A DNA stretch of 64,000 bases from Dipylidium caninum (taxonomy: Eukaryota; Platyhelminthes; Cestoda; Cyclophyllidea; Dipylidiidae): NCBI GenBank assembly GCA_017562135.1, contig QEYB01001003.1, forward strand, positions 38,501 to 102,500, given 5' to 3'. Position 1 is the stretch's first letter. The number at the start of each line of letters is the position of its first letter. The notes beneath the pieces were generated by a model. It made no database searches. It had not been told where the DNA came from and saw only the letters and a list, made by a program, of their open reading frames with translations. Position numbers and translations under genes: made by a program. Positions 49,543-60,947 of this stretch are shown here, one piece after another.

Positions 49543-52500
49543 ATGTTCCTCGTCGGACTGACAGGCGGTATCGCGACTGGAAAATCAACCGTCTCAGCCA
49601 TGCTAACAAAAAAAAACATCCCGGTAGTCGACGCTGATGAGATTTCCAGAGACCGTAGGCTTTTCACGCAAATGCGACTGCTTTGTAGTTGTCGACCACG
49701 ATAGACAAGTGCAGAGGAGAATCCTGAAAGCCTTCGGGCCGTCAGTATTCAACGATGACGGAACCCGGGTGGAAAGGGACAAATTAGGAGAAATTGTTTT
49801 TGCTGATCCAGAAAAACGAAAAATTCTCAACGACATCGTGCACCCCGCTGTCTTCAGACGAATTACTGCCTTGATTCTGCGCAGCTTTTTTTCAGGACAA
49901 TCCTTCGTGGTTTTGGACATACCCTTGCTCTTTGAAACGCGTACGATGCTGTGGTTTGTTTCGGACATCATCGTCGTAAACTGGTGTGTGCACTTCGATT
50001 TCTCAACTGACTAATAGTTCCTATATTTTCACTAAATACTTTATTGAATTGCAGTCACAACTTATAAATTCTTTTTTCGGCCCCTTATTGTCGCCTTTGC
50101 GTTTCGCAAATTTTAGCGATTTCCAGATCATTGTCTAGTAGGGGCAGGTGATTATATTCACTAACATATTTTCTGATATGATCTATATTCGTTCATGCAG
50201 AACATCCTATGCTCTCTTTCGGCAACCCCCAGAATTAGTTTTTTGATACTGTTTTAACAATTGACCACTAATGCGCGTGCTCCTTTTGATTTTTCCCCAT
50301 ATGGTATTTAGCATATCCCACATTTATAGTCGGATTTCAGCTATCTTCTACGGTGGTATAACCAAAGTACTCTATCTCTCATCTCCTCTAATCTTGTGGT
50401 TATTTTGAACTGATTCTTGATTAATAGGAACATCTTTTTACTTACGTAATTTTTTGCTCATATATCTGTCGGTTACATGTACTGTATCCAATTATGAAAT
50501 TTGATACTCATGTTGAGGTTCCAATTTCCTTGTAACAATAATCCGAGGATTATCAAGATCTTGAAATAACCAATAAAAGCGTATGAGCATTGTTATCAGT
50601 TAATCTGAACAAGTAAATGAAGTTAATTTTTTTAACTTCATAGAGTCAATCCTTATCTTTTATAGGTATCCACGATATGGCTTAACATCTCTTCGCCTCA
50701 TTATTGAAGTTTTTTGGTCCTGTACTCCATTGATCTTGTCATAAAAATGAAAAATCTAATTTTTGTACAACAATGAGGGCTAACATGCATCTTTGAAAAC
50801 TTGACCAAACTCTTTCGCATGTGGCTTAATCTCATATAGGTAAACTAACGTTAATGATCTTTTAATGCTTAAAAAGTAGGTCACTTTTGTAGCTTGGACT
50901 TTTGTGAACTCTAGTATTGCGCACGAACCCGGGTTTTGACGTATTGTACAAGACATATGAAATTAGGTTGTTTCGGTTAAGTTTTCTCGCGAAATAGAGT
51001 TTACTGTGAGAAAACGGTTTCTGGGTGGTCTGTCGAAGTATCTTTGATAAGTTGAGTTTATATGTCCTCACAGTGATTTTCCTTGTAACCGGAAAAACCC
51101 AGCTACGCGTGGAAAGCCTTAGCAAATAATTTGTATCTATAGATGTAAACTTTTATTGTTACGCCAAATGAGTGCGCGAAATCACCGCTACTACTTTTAT
51201 TTTTTCCAAATTAACTAATTGGTAAAGTAAGTCATTGAACAGTTGGAGCCTCTGCGTTATTTTGTTTCTTAGAAAGTTCTTGACCTGTACATTTTCCTGA
51301 CCTGTTCTATGTTACTGCTGTGGTCGGACATGCATCGGGTCATTATTACCACTCTATTCCGTTCACGGAAAATATTTCTACCATTGGTTTTTTGACTGAG
51401 TTTCTGTGGTATCCGCAACCATTTTCACTTCCGCTGGTGAAATTGCTCTCATCTGCAACCGTAAAAGCATACAGAACAAAAGTATAGCCACATGTCATGC
51501 TTAAACCCGTCCCTCTATTATATTTTCGCCAACTGGCTTTTCATAATTGTTTCTTTTGCCTCTTGACTCATGGTTCTCTAAAAGAAATCGAAAAAATGAT
51601 AATAATTTTTTTGTGTGTATTTGGTAACAACAACTGGATTTCTCTATGAGACTATCTGACCCTTAAGATTAGCCAAAGCGCTTTTCACAAATGTTTGAGG
51701 GAACACAGAGAAAAATGCCTTCCCTAGATTATTCGCCTTGGATAGAAGTATTTTAGTCTTGTTATCACTCTTGTCAGACATGGCTTAAGTGGTTTGTTAC
51801 ATTAGACCTAAGTTGACTTTTCCAAATCTTTTTAGCCGCTATTGTAAATCACGAAAAAGTTATATAACATGTATAATTGACCAACTTTTTATCGAATTAC
51901 CACTTTTTTGGCCTGTTGTTAGCTAGCTGCCAAATTGTACTTTTCTTATTGAGCACAGAGGATTTGTCTTGAGAACAGAGGTTCGGTGGTGATAAGCACA
52001 ATTTTGGGTCAATTAAAAGGGCTCATCTTGTCACCTTTGTACTTCTCGATTGCATCTCCGGCCTCTCCTCATCTCAAAAGTTGCTTTTGCTCCTATAACA
52101 AACCTCTTTTCTGTTGAGCCTCTCTAAAGTCTAACAACCTTATCGTTTCCTTTGGCATTACATCTCCAAGTCTCCAATTTTATTTCTCATGATAGGTGTT
52201 CTTACTGGAAGTGCATCGTATTCGCTTGCATTTACGTACCCAACTCACGGTCAATTTTACGAGCAGAGAAAATCTTTATCCCTGTTGATGGGCAAATATA
52301 CTGATGTAGGGTATTCACTGTCCCCCCTGAATTGTTCATCTGTTATATCTACTGGACACGAACCCTTTTTAGGCCTCAAAGCCTTACTTAAATCATGGGA
52401 TAAGAGTTACCCACAGTGAAGTAGAGAGCTGGTCCAGCTATTAGACGGATATCAGAAATTTGGGTCTACGTTGCAATAGTCTAACAACCAAAACTTCTCC

Positions 52501-53266
52501 CTATACTCTGTGAAGGCAGATATGCGACACTTGGTTCAGGATTATAAAAAAGTTTGTCACCACTGCCACTCTAACAATTTGAAGACATTCACTTGGCTAG
52601 AAAATATGAAACTTTATGATAATCAGAGTGAAGTGGTAGATAATGATTTGAAGTGCCGTAAGGTGAATTTCTCTGAGGTTAAATTTATATTTCGGCAGAA
52701 TAGCGAATTTAAGGATATGAAAAATACTTCTTTGCAGTCACTATTGCTTATCCTTACATGAGTCGTGCTCTTTATGGTGTCACTAAATAGCGAGGAAAGT
52801 CCTTTTAATTTTGCAATCCGGTGGTTCGGCTATCTTGTGTACCCCTCTGTTTTCAAGAAATTTATTTTTGCGCGGCAACTTGTTCGTTAAAAACACAATA
52901 GTCCAGTTAATTTAAATTCGGTGGTTAGTTGAGGGTCGGCAAGGATAAGGTAACGCATGTAATAATTTTTTCAGTTCTGCGGAGGTCCAGCTCACCCGCC
53001 TCCTGAAACGCAATCCTGGCCTTACCCGCGACGCAGCTCTCTCGCGAACCGCTGCACAGATGCCCCTACAGGCTAAGATTGCTCGTGCTACCTTCGTGTT
53101 GGACAATGAGGCTGAGGGCGATTTTGATGGGCTAGAAGCACAGTTGAATGCCTGTTTGGAACGACTGATGACAAAGGCAAGGCGTCGATTTCGAGTTGCC
53201 ATGATATTCTGCGTCTGCGCTGTTGTCGGACTCGCCCTTGGGCTACATCACATCCTTGCTGCATGA
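49543..53266 (+). CDS. DCAKD: Dephospho-CoA kinase domain protein (DCAKD)
   Basis: CoaE-family P-loop kinase; the family's reaction is phosphorylation of dephospho-CoA to CoA, the last step of CoA synthesis. Exons 49543-49654, 49689-49983 and 52975-53266 join in phase and give 232 residues (human DCAKD is 231). The start [15 protein letters not shown] holds the Walker A loop (GGIATGKST), followed by [10 protein letters not shown]. Exon 2 carries [11 protein letters not shown], the HP-containing NDIVHPAVF and the lid-side motif [11 protein letters not shown]. The splice to exon 3 restores [17 protein letters not shown] (human VVYCDRDTQLARLMRRN). A C-terminal membrane helix ([17 protein letters not shown]) matches the human tail anchor. 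The first intron is 34 nt, the second 2991 nt. AATAAA at 53566-53571 is the likely polyadenylation signal. Confidence 0.95.
49984..52974 (+). other. DCAKD intron 2
   Basis: A 3-kb T-rich intron with a GTGTGT donor and a TTTTTTCAG acceptor. Two open stretches at 52189-52419 and 52510-52761 look somewhat coding, but no family was recognised. Confidence 0.8.
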
Positions 53267-53949
53267 TTTCCTTCTTTTTCGTTGTATTGAAACTACTAGC
53301 AAAGTTTTAATTCCTCTTACTATTGTTTTGTGATCACACCGATTTTGGGCTTATTTTATTGTAATTCTGTTGGAATGGGTCGGGGATTGTTAACTGAGAT
53401 GGACGGATGGGGTCTGTGTTGGCAGGTATCGCCGAGACAGAGTAGTTCCCTATCACGCACGGCGAAACTCGTTTTGGCCGAGTTTTCCCACTCGATTGGC
53501 AATCCTGTTGCTTTCAGTCAAATATGCAGCCAACCCTAGAAGTGAAGAAAAGTGTAGCTCTACTAAATAAAGCATTACCTCTGAACAAAGCATTATAAAG
53601 CGGTTTTTTTTAAAATCGATAAATATTGAAGCTAACGATAATCAGCACGTTTGACGGAAACTAAATTTTGCTAATAAAAAAATGTGTTTGTTTTAACTAT
53701 TTGGCGTAAGGTCGCTCTATGTAAATGCGTTTGGCGGTTGTAAGTATTCGCTGTGCCCGTTAGATGATTTCGGACTTCGTTTTTCTGCGCCACTTGAACA
53801 TTTGTCATAATACACCACTTACTTTGGTCTTGTTATCTAATTGAATACTTTCTATCCCCGTTAGTGGCGTTGTAATTCCCTATTTGGAACATCTCACAAA
53901 CTTATTCTATTTTACACCCTTACAACTTTTCTATTGATTAGGTAGAAAT
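53267..53949. other. Short intergenic region, DCAKD to TRAPPC12
   Basis: 683 bp holding the DCAKD 3' UTR and the TRAPPC12 promoter. Both genes point the same way. Confidence 0.6.
53566..53571 (+). terminator. Polyadenylation signal AATAAA for DCAKD
   Basis: Canonical hexamer 300 bp after the DCAKD stop and about 380 bp before the TRAPPC12 start codon. Confidence 0.55.
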
Positions 53950-56757
53950 ATGGATCCAACATTTGTAAGTTTTCGGTCCCTACCATTTATTGTTTGCTCC
54001 CGTAATATTTTGCTGCTGCATGACAAATACGCATGTTTACTTGTGGTCCCCACTAACGTTGTACCTTACGACCTCGAGTAAATGTAATTTTTTAAAGAAA
54101 GTGTCATCTAATCCTTAGATCTTTGTAGCCCATTGATTCTTATTCGACACTTTCTACCTAATTACCAGATGCAAGAGTGAGAAGAACTAGCTGTCATAGT
54201 CCTTTGTTATAATTATAGAATGGTTCCGTAAAATTATGCGCGGAATACTGAGCCGCATTCCCACTAATAGCTTTATAATGTTTTCTCTTTGCTAAAGACT
54301 TGGTTTGCAGAGCCCCCTTTCTCATTCTCATCCCTAAATGTGATGTTATTCTCGTTCAACCCCTTTTCGGTGACCATAATTTTATGTTTCATTTTCAGTC
54401 TGTAACTGAGTTGACAGAGATAGAACTACAGGAACTTCGTAAGACCGATGCGTGGCTGCCATCTGAGGCGACTCGTCAATGTTTTTTGGAAATCAACAGC
54501 CATGGACCTCGTACCTCTCCGCGCCTCCTCTCTCCAGTTGATACTAGCGAGCCGGTGCATCAATATCTTGAGCTACGCTATCGGTCGGCTACGCGAGCCG
54601 ACTCTATTCGTCCCATCATCACTGCCGATTTGGTTTCGCAGGACTGTGAGGGTCTAATCCAACTTATTGTACGCCTTCTCCCACGTTATCATTCTAAAAT
54701 TTGGGAGAAATGTCGAAACACATACCATGCCTTTTGCGTTATCTTTGCAAGTGCTATTGCGGTTTTTCTTTGGCTTATATATGTTAAAAAGTAAAGACTT
54801 TAGAATCTAGATCTGAATATTCTGGATTTATTATCATACCGTTGATTTTATCACTTGAAGTAATCATGCTTACTGCTCTTCACGCTCTGTATTTTAATTT
54901 TTTCCTTCAGAACGATAGATGGTATCACGCCGCTTTGGATTTAACTGGTCGCCTCCTGACTGCTGCTGGTCACGCTTCCGACACCGGTGCTGTGTTGACT
55001 CCCCCTTTACATCTCAGCTATGGCTTGTGCGCTTCGTGCTATTGAAGCAGACCCAGCAATTTGGTCTGCTGGAAAGTGAATTAGCTGCCTTCGGTAGACT
55101 AGACAATCCGGACGTCTACTTTGAGTACTCACCAGCTCTTTATCCTGGTCGTAAGGGTTAGTCTGCGGGGACTACTTTCTAACTTTACCTCACTAAATGG
55201 CACTTTTCAGTACGCTTCTTTTTTAGGGTCGATGATACCTTTCTCATTGCGCCTACTTCACGCCGAATTGCCACATTATTTGAAACGTTCTAGGGAGGCT
55301 CTTGATCGTCTTTACTTCCTTGCTGCTGTGGTTTCACGAGTAAATCTGCTTTGCTCCACGCTCACTGACGTTTAGATGATCAGTAACCTTAACAACGGCT
55401 ACACAGAAGACGGGAGTGAACTTTGTCCAAGTGATGCATACATAAAGAGTGAGTCAAGTACGGGATATGTATTGGTGCTTGTATAGACTCCCTGGTGATT
55501 TGGCGACGTCGAGAGTGCAAAGTCTTTTTCTTCGTGCCTGTCCATCTACCTTGCCCTTAAGGACTATCCATCGGCCGTTGAAACGGTTTATCAGATGATC
55601 GAAAAATTGAAACCGCTGGGAGAACATCGTTTCCTCTATGGCACCTTGGGTCGGATATACTTGGAAGTAAGGAATTTGTAAATACACTTTATTTTAGTTT
55701 GGAGATGTCGAGTCAGCTGAGGGAATGTTCGATGAGGCTTTGAAAGAAGCTCCTGTCGATCTTCCTGCCACAAAGATCCAACGACTCATGTATAGGTGGG
55801 TTTCTATCGTTGCTAACTCATCCCCTTTACACCACCTTTTCTTGCTTTTTAGTGCTATGCTTCAAATTGCCAACGGTCGTTTTGATGAAGCTAAAAGATT
55901 GTTTCGTGAGGTATTGGATCTGGACCCACTCAACGTTGCTGTGAGTCAGTTTGGCTTTTTTCCCCTATTTTTACCTTTAATTGTGCTAAGGGTTTCTACA
56001 AGCGGCGTTTTAAGATTGACCGATTTCTGTTAAGCCAAAGTGGATTTGCGAGTTGGCTTAACCAAAATTCATCACGTCCCCCGGTCTCCCTTTTATTAGG
56101 AGAGATTGACGAATTGAAGCTTAGGTGAGAGAGGGGTGTTGGACCACTAGCCGAATCAACGTCGATTATTGTTTGGAATTGCTCGACATCGGCCATTCCC
56201 GATAATCTTTTGTCACGGCACTTCTTTCCTGTTTCTAAAAAAACCGATGGATTTGATATTCCAGTTGATGGTACACTTTAGGACAGACGAAATCTGTTTG
56301 TAGACGGCCAATTTTTCTGGTAAAAAATCTCAGGGGCACCGTTACGTGGTGTGAATCCAGGCCCTGAAGCGGCGGTAGTGTCGTTTTAAAAGCTCCAAAA
56401 GCCTCGTCCTAGGCCAGATTTGCGTATTCTATGTTCTCTTCTCAGGCGGCCAATAACCAAGCGGTGAGTTCTCACTATACTGGTCAAATGGAGGAGGGTA
56501 TGCGCCTCCTGGAGGCTCTGACGACGCCGTCCCAACGGCAACAGCAACAACTAGGTGTTATGAGCAGTGGCGCAACCTTCCACTCTGTAGTAGGTGAAGG
56601 ACTGGCGTTGCACGACGCTATAGTGACGAATTTAGCGGTCCTTCTCGAAGTTGAATCAGATCACGCACCCACCCGCAAAATGCACCTCCTTGAGCGCGTC
56701 GCGGGGCTGACCGGGGAGCGTGTTGCTCTCGCGGCATTCAAACTGCCACAGATCTAG
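53950..56757 (+). CDS. TRAPPC12: TRAPPC12, trafficking protein particle complex subunit 12
   Basis: TPR-repeat subunit of TRAPP III, a tether and Rab exchange complex in ER-Golgi and autophagy traffic. Nine exons: 53950-53964, 54399-54668, 54911-55156, 55227-55339, 55376-55448, 55487-55666, 55698-55795, 55853-55940 and 56446-56757. About 464 residues if the two frame breaks are ignored; human is 735, with a longer N-terminus. Matches: ALDLTGRLLTA; FGRLDNPDVYFEY; PALYPGRKGSMIPFSLRLLH (human [20 protein letters not shown]); LALKDYPSAVE; LGRIYLEFGDVESAE; LFREVLDLDP; AANNQAV. The frame slips by one base at CCCCC 55001-55005 (one base short) and TTTTT 55525-55529 (one base extra). Similarity continues across both, and the flanking intron phases agree only if they are corrected. 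Introns of 36, 38 and 31 nt occur. Confidence 0.9.
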
Positions 56758-57831
56758 GCGAATTCGCTGACATCTCCCTGTCCCCAACTTCCTCCCTTGT
56801 GCTTTTTTACCTCTGCCTCTTTGTATTTTGATTCTTCATTTGAATGAGTCCTTTCCTAACCTTTGTTTGTTTTATTTCTGTCCTCATGGTTAGTGTTGGC
56901 AGAAAGGGGTTGATCTCGAATACTATGCGCCCTCATGAAAGGACTTGATTTATTTTTTAGTCCTTTTCTATGCTGGAATGAATGAGTTGCCTGTTCTACT
57001 ATACTGCAGCAGGAATTTAGCGACAGATTGTTCAGTCTTCTCCTGTGAACTAGAGTTGACCGGAGTGAGTAACGTAGCAGCCGAACGTCATGTCAATCGG
57101 CGTTGTGCTGTGTACTTTCAGTAACTCCCACATTCAGCAAATAACTCGAGACATCGGCTGTCGGTCGAAGTGTAGGTCACCAAAAACATCGCGTCCACCC
57201 GGTCGCGAATTGTCACTTTGAACACGAACGGCAAAAAGTAGCCGACAAGCGGAGACCCAATGGCGGTTCAAACAAGCCACAACGCGTGCAGTAGGTCGCC
57301 ACTTCTCGCGTGATGCGACGTGGCTTCATCTACTCGTAGGGCAGCTGCGAGTGGTGCAGTTGTTGCTTCCCGCGCAGGAGACGGTAGCCCAGCCATTCTC
57401 CGATTGATCCTAATGCTGCCGTCACAGACCGGAGAGACCTCAGGGATCAGAGCTGTCAAAGTAGGCTTGGCACACACATAATCTCTTCCCAAGCCTCGCT
57501 CTCTTTCGTGTATGAAAACTTGAACAAAAAGTCGCATATCTGCGATACCCTGCGGGTCCCGCTGTCCACAATCGCCACTACGATGATTGCATTGGCATTC
57601 TTGCACACCTCAAACCGACTTAGCTTAGGCCGCCTACGAGCGTTTCCCGACCCTGAAAGCCTCGTTCCCGTCTATCCTAAACCAGACGACACACGCTCTC
57701 GACTCGACGAAAAGACGCAGGCGATTGTGACTGATTACCAGCACTAGGCATGAGAGAGGAGTATTAAGCGTCCAAAATCAGTGCCCACAGTGAAATAGGG
57801 AAGGGGAGAGGAAAGTGGGACTCGCAAAGGT
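56758..57831. other. Intergenic, between convergent TRAPPC12 and deoxynucleoside kinase
   Basis: 1.07 kb between the two stop codons, so both 3' UTRs lie here. No other feature was recognised. Confidence 0.55.
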
Positions 57832-60800
57832 TCAGACATTGACGCCACCGAGGATCTGATCCCGTCGCTGGAAGTAGGTGTTTTGCAGCTCTTCAAGCGG
57901 CTCATTACAGTCGAATACCTGCGAGGAAGAGGGTAACGGTATTAGTGAGTTAAGCGTCGATGTGTCCGTCATGCTCAATCATCCTTCGTGGTGTGCCTCA
58001 GACTCTCGTGGTATTTCGACGAAACAGGTCGGGCGGTGAGGTAGACTTTGATGGCGGAACCTGCAAATCTACTCCCAAGTGCCCGAACCGAGGCGAGACT
58101 TGGGGGTGGGAGATCTGAGACGTGAACGAGGAATGGGAGGATCGAAGGCCAAACGGCTTGCACCACCTGCGGCGGGGAGGCTCACACGCGCCACCAGGTC
58201 GCCCTGACGTGGAGGTGGGGCCCGCCGGAGGGCGGAAATGGCCAGGTTACCAGAGGAGGAGGGACAAGAAGGGGAGGGGGAGGCGAGGGAGGTATTTGTG
58301 CTCTGACCCTGTAGTTTCACAACTTTCCTCGCTCAACCTCCGGACTCATTGTACAAAACTACTTCATCATGCCGCCCCGTTAGACTTCATGAGGGAAAGA
58401 AGCCTTCGTCTCGACTGTCGCCTTTTGCCCTTTCGCCTCAAGCGGCGGGCGGGGGAGCACAAGCAGTTGTAGTAATCAACTGATCAACGGGAAGTGAACT
58501 CGAACTCCCACTGGCAGAAGTCGCCACTGGCTGCTCCGATTACGTGAGTTGTGAAAATAACACGTCAAAGGGAGCATCACAAATCTGCGACTTTGGTTTA
58601 TGCAAACAAATGAGGCGTACAACTAGGAAAAGTATTAACTGTTGATAAGGTAATCATAGAGTTTGTTGGGAAGCCAAGATGGAAGCACTCTGCAGTTGGA
58701 GAGATGAAATTTTCCGGTCAATTCCTACAACAACAGCCAAAGGGACTTACCACTACGGGGACCTTGATACGCTCCAGTTTGTCGCCCCACAGCCACTCCT
58801 CGTGCAGATCATGCAATTGATTCAGGTAATCCTAAAATATGGGCGGATGAAAGGGCTCAGAGTGCAGCACTCGAGGCAGAACGGAGCTCGCGACGAAAGT
58901 GGAGAGGAATTGGGAAATGCGAGGGCTTCGAAGGCGCCTGAGAGGTGATGTATAAGTGGGAAGCCACGAGATCAGACGGTGTGCCAACTCGCCTCTTGCG
59001 ATCATCTATGCCTGTTCGCAAGTCGGACACGATAGTGGGGGCGTAAACACAAGCGCCTCGAGGCGCGTGCCCGAAAGGGGTGTCGGGGGCACAAACCAGC
59101 GCCATCGCCTGAACGGAAGGAGCGAGGCAATGTACGTCACGGTCAAGTGAGACACTGCCAGAAAGGAGCAGGGATTCGCACGGCAGACACGTTAATTGAA
59201 TAGGCTAGTGTGAACTCGAGGTGATTGCATTGAATTCTTGTGAACGGCGGTGGGAGAAGGGGCAGGCAGGACGGGTGTCAAGGTCGACGTCTCCACATTA
59301 GCATGGTGTTTACGTCAACTGCTCCAAACTCTGTCGTCCACTGTGATTCGTTATAACTCGCCGTCCTAGCTTGTTTAGACGTTACTCTGGTGTTTACACA
59401 TAGCTGTAAATTGAAAACCAGTATATTGGTTGAAAATACCCACCGATTGTTTGTGTGTCTAAAAAGGGCAGCGAGGAGACTCAGAACATGCGAAAACTAC
59501 GCAGTTTGACCTCACTATTACGCGACTATGCGTATGATCGCGCCTCATGGCTGACAAAGGGGTCACAGACTTGACCTCATTGTGACTTATTTACATTGTA
59601 ATAGCTGGTAAATCACAAAGTTCATACCAGTCCTTTCGCAGTGCACTGATGTCGCCATGAGTGCCATCGACCTATTCATGCGCCGTTAGTGAATACAACC
59701 GTCCGTAAATTAACTCGCATAGCAGTAATATCAGTGAGTAAAACACACAGCAATAGTGCACTATGCGCGAGAAAGCGAGTATTTTACAACTCTTAGAATG
59801 TGGACCGGACAGAGTCCTTTGGGTAGCTGACGCAACAATGACGTCGTCGAGAATTGTCATTGGACAAAAATGACCTAGAGCAACTGAAAATTGACAAAGT
59901 GGAGGGTAATCGTGGAAGGGAGAAATAAGCTCGAAATCATCTAACACGTTAGCACACTCGACAATCCGCAGCGCTAACAGGTAACCCGAGTACAGTGCAA
60001 AAAAACAACTTCCCGAATACGCCTGACAAATAAAGAAACCAAAAGTCGTGCAGGAGAACTGTGAATAATTAATGGAAAAAGTGAAAGTAAAGTGACCGTT
60101 TACTAGATGCTTCATCGCAGTACTCACCAGCGATATATTCTTTTCCCCTGGCCGGTTGCGCTTTTTAATTCTTTCAGCACATACATCAGGAGATGACCTG
60201 AGGTAGACTAGGAACATGATTTCAGCGTCACAAAGGGATAATTTGAGTGGCGTGTCAAATCATTATAAGAAAAGCTAACCAATGAGATCGAGATGACAAA
60301 TGGGTAAGTTCAAGCCCCACTCATAGTACATATCGAATACTTTTAAGTCCATATCAGATATTTGGCCACTAAAACGGGATATTGAAACGTGAAAACTTGG
60401 CACGAAATATGAGGAGGAGGCAGATCAAACAAATCTGGAGTTTAAGGGCCATAGAGCAACCTCAAATAAAAAAGCCAACACAATGTTCTTGATGATACAA
60501 TTGTGCTCACTTTATGTTCAATGCCTCAATAAAGCAATTTCTGCAACTGTGAATCGATCTTTCCAAAAGAAGCACAGGGGAGGTCTATGTGGAAGATAAA
60601 AATGATTGTGATATAAATGAACTACTTGTTCTTTAGCCTCCCTATTAAAAAACGTAACTAAAATTTGGCTTTCGAATGGGGAGCTCCATCTCTTTTGATC
60701 GCCATAAAAGGCCTCCTATAAAAGAAGCCACGTAAAGAGAATTTCAATAAATATACAAAGAGCTTAAAACCATCGACATTATCCCAAAGCTCGATAGGTT

Positions 60801-60947
60801 CGGGGGAAATTTCGATGTTCTGAGAGATACCTTCGAAATATTTAAGGAATGTAGTTTTTCCGCAACCAATGTTCCCCTCAACTGAGATTCTAACTTTCCT
60901 AGGAAAAACAAATAAATGAAAAAATTTTACAACTTAATAAGTGACAT
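57832..60947 (-). CDS. TK2/dNK: Deoxynucleoside kinase, TK2/dNK family
   Basis: Nucleotide-salvage kinase that phosphorylates deoxynucleosides with ATP. Eight minus-strand exons: 60931-60947, 60757-60898, 60626-60715, 60511-60584, 60280-60368, 60128-60207, 58751-58831 and 57832-57918. All phases fit and give 219 residues. The P-loop is ISVEGNIGCGKTTFLKYF, followed by PEPIELWDNV (family TEPVxKWxNV). FYGDQKRWSSPFESQ matches fly MYKDPKKWAMPFQSY. LLERSIHSCRNCFIEAL carries the ERS substrate-binding motif. DLIVYLRSSPDVCAERIKKR matches [20 protein letters not shown] of TK2. QLHDLHEEWL is also a family hallmark. The first exon holds only 17 coding nt, before a 32-nt intron. Two further introns are 41 nt; the last two are 1296 and 832 nt. 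Substrate range and compartment cannot be read from the sequence; no obvious mitochondrial presequence is seen. Confidence 0.95.
57919..58750 (-). other. Deoxynucleoside kinase intron 7
   Basis: 832-nt GC-richer intron. No feature was recognised inside it. Confidence 0.8.
58832..60127 (-). other. Deoxynucleoside kinase intron 6
   Basis: 1296-nt intron. A 181-codon minus-strand frame that includes exon 6 runs on into it but is not conserved. Confidence 0.8.

Noticed and set aside
52189..52761. Two open stretches in the DCAKD intron, one with a Cys/His pattern (CHHCHSNN) recalling an integrase zinc finger
   Set aside because: The spacing and flanking residues do not fit an integrase, and no reverse transcriptase motifs are nearby.
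54399..54794. A separate tail-anchored protein gene before TRAPPC12
   Set aside because: The exon joins in phase 0 to the next TRAPPC12 exon (GLIQLI/NDRWYHAALDLTGRLL), so the membrane tail lies in an intron.
60300..60330. Possible extra tRNA T-arm (GTTCAAGCCCC)
   Set aside because: No matching D arm, anticodon stem or acceptor, and it overlaps a kinase exon and intron.
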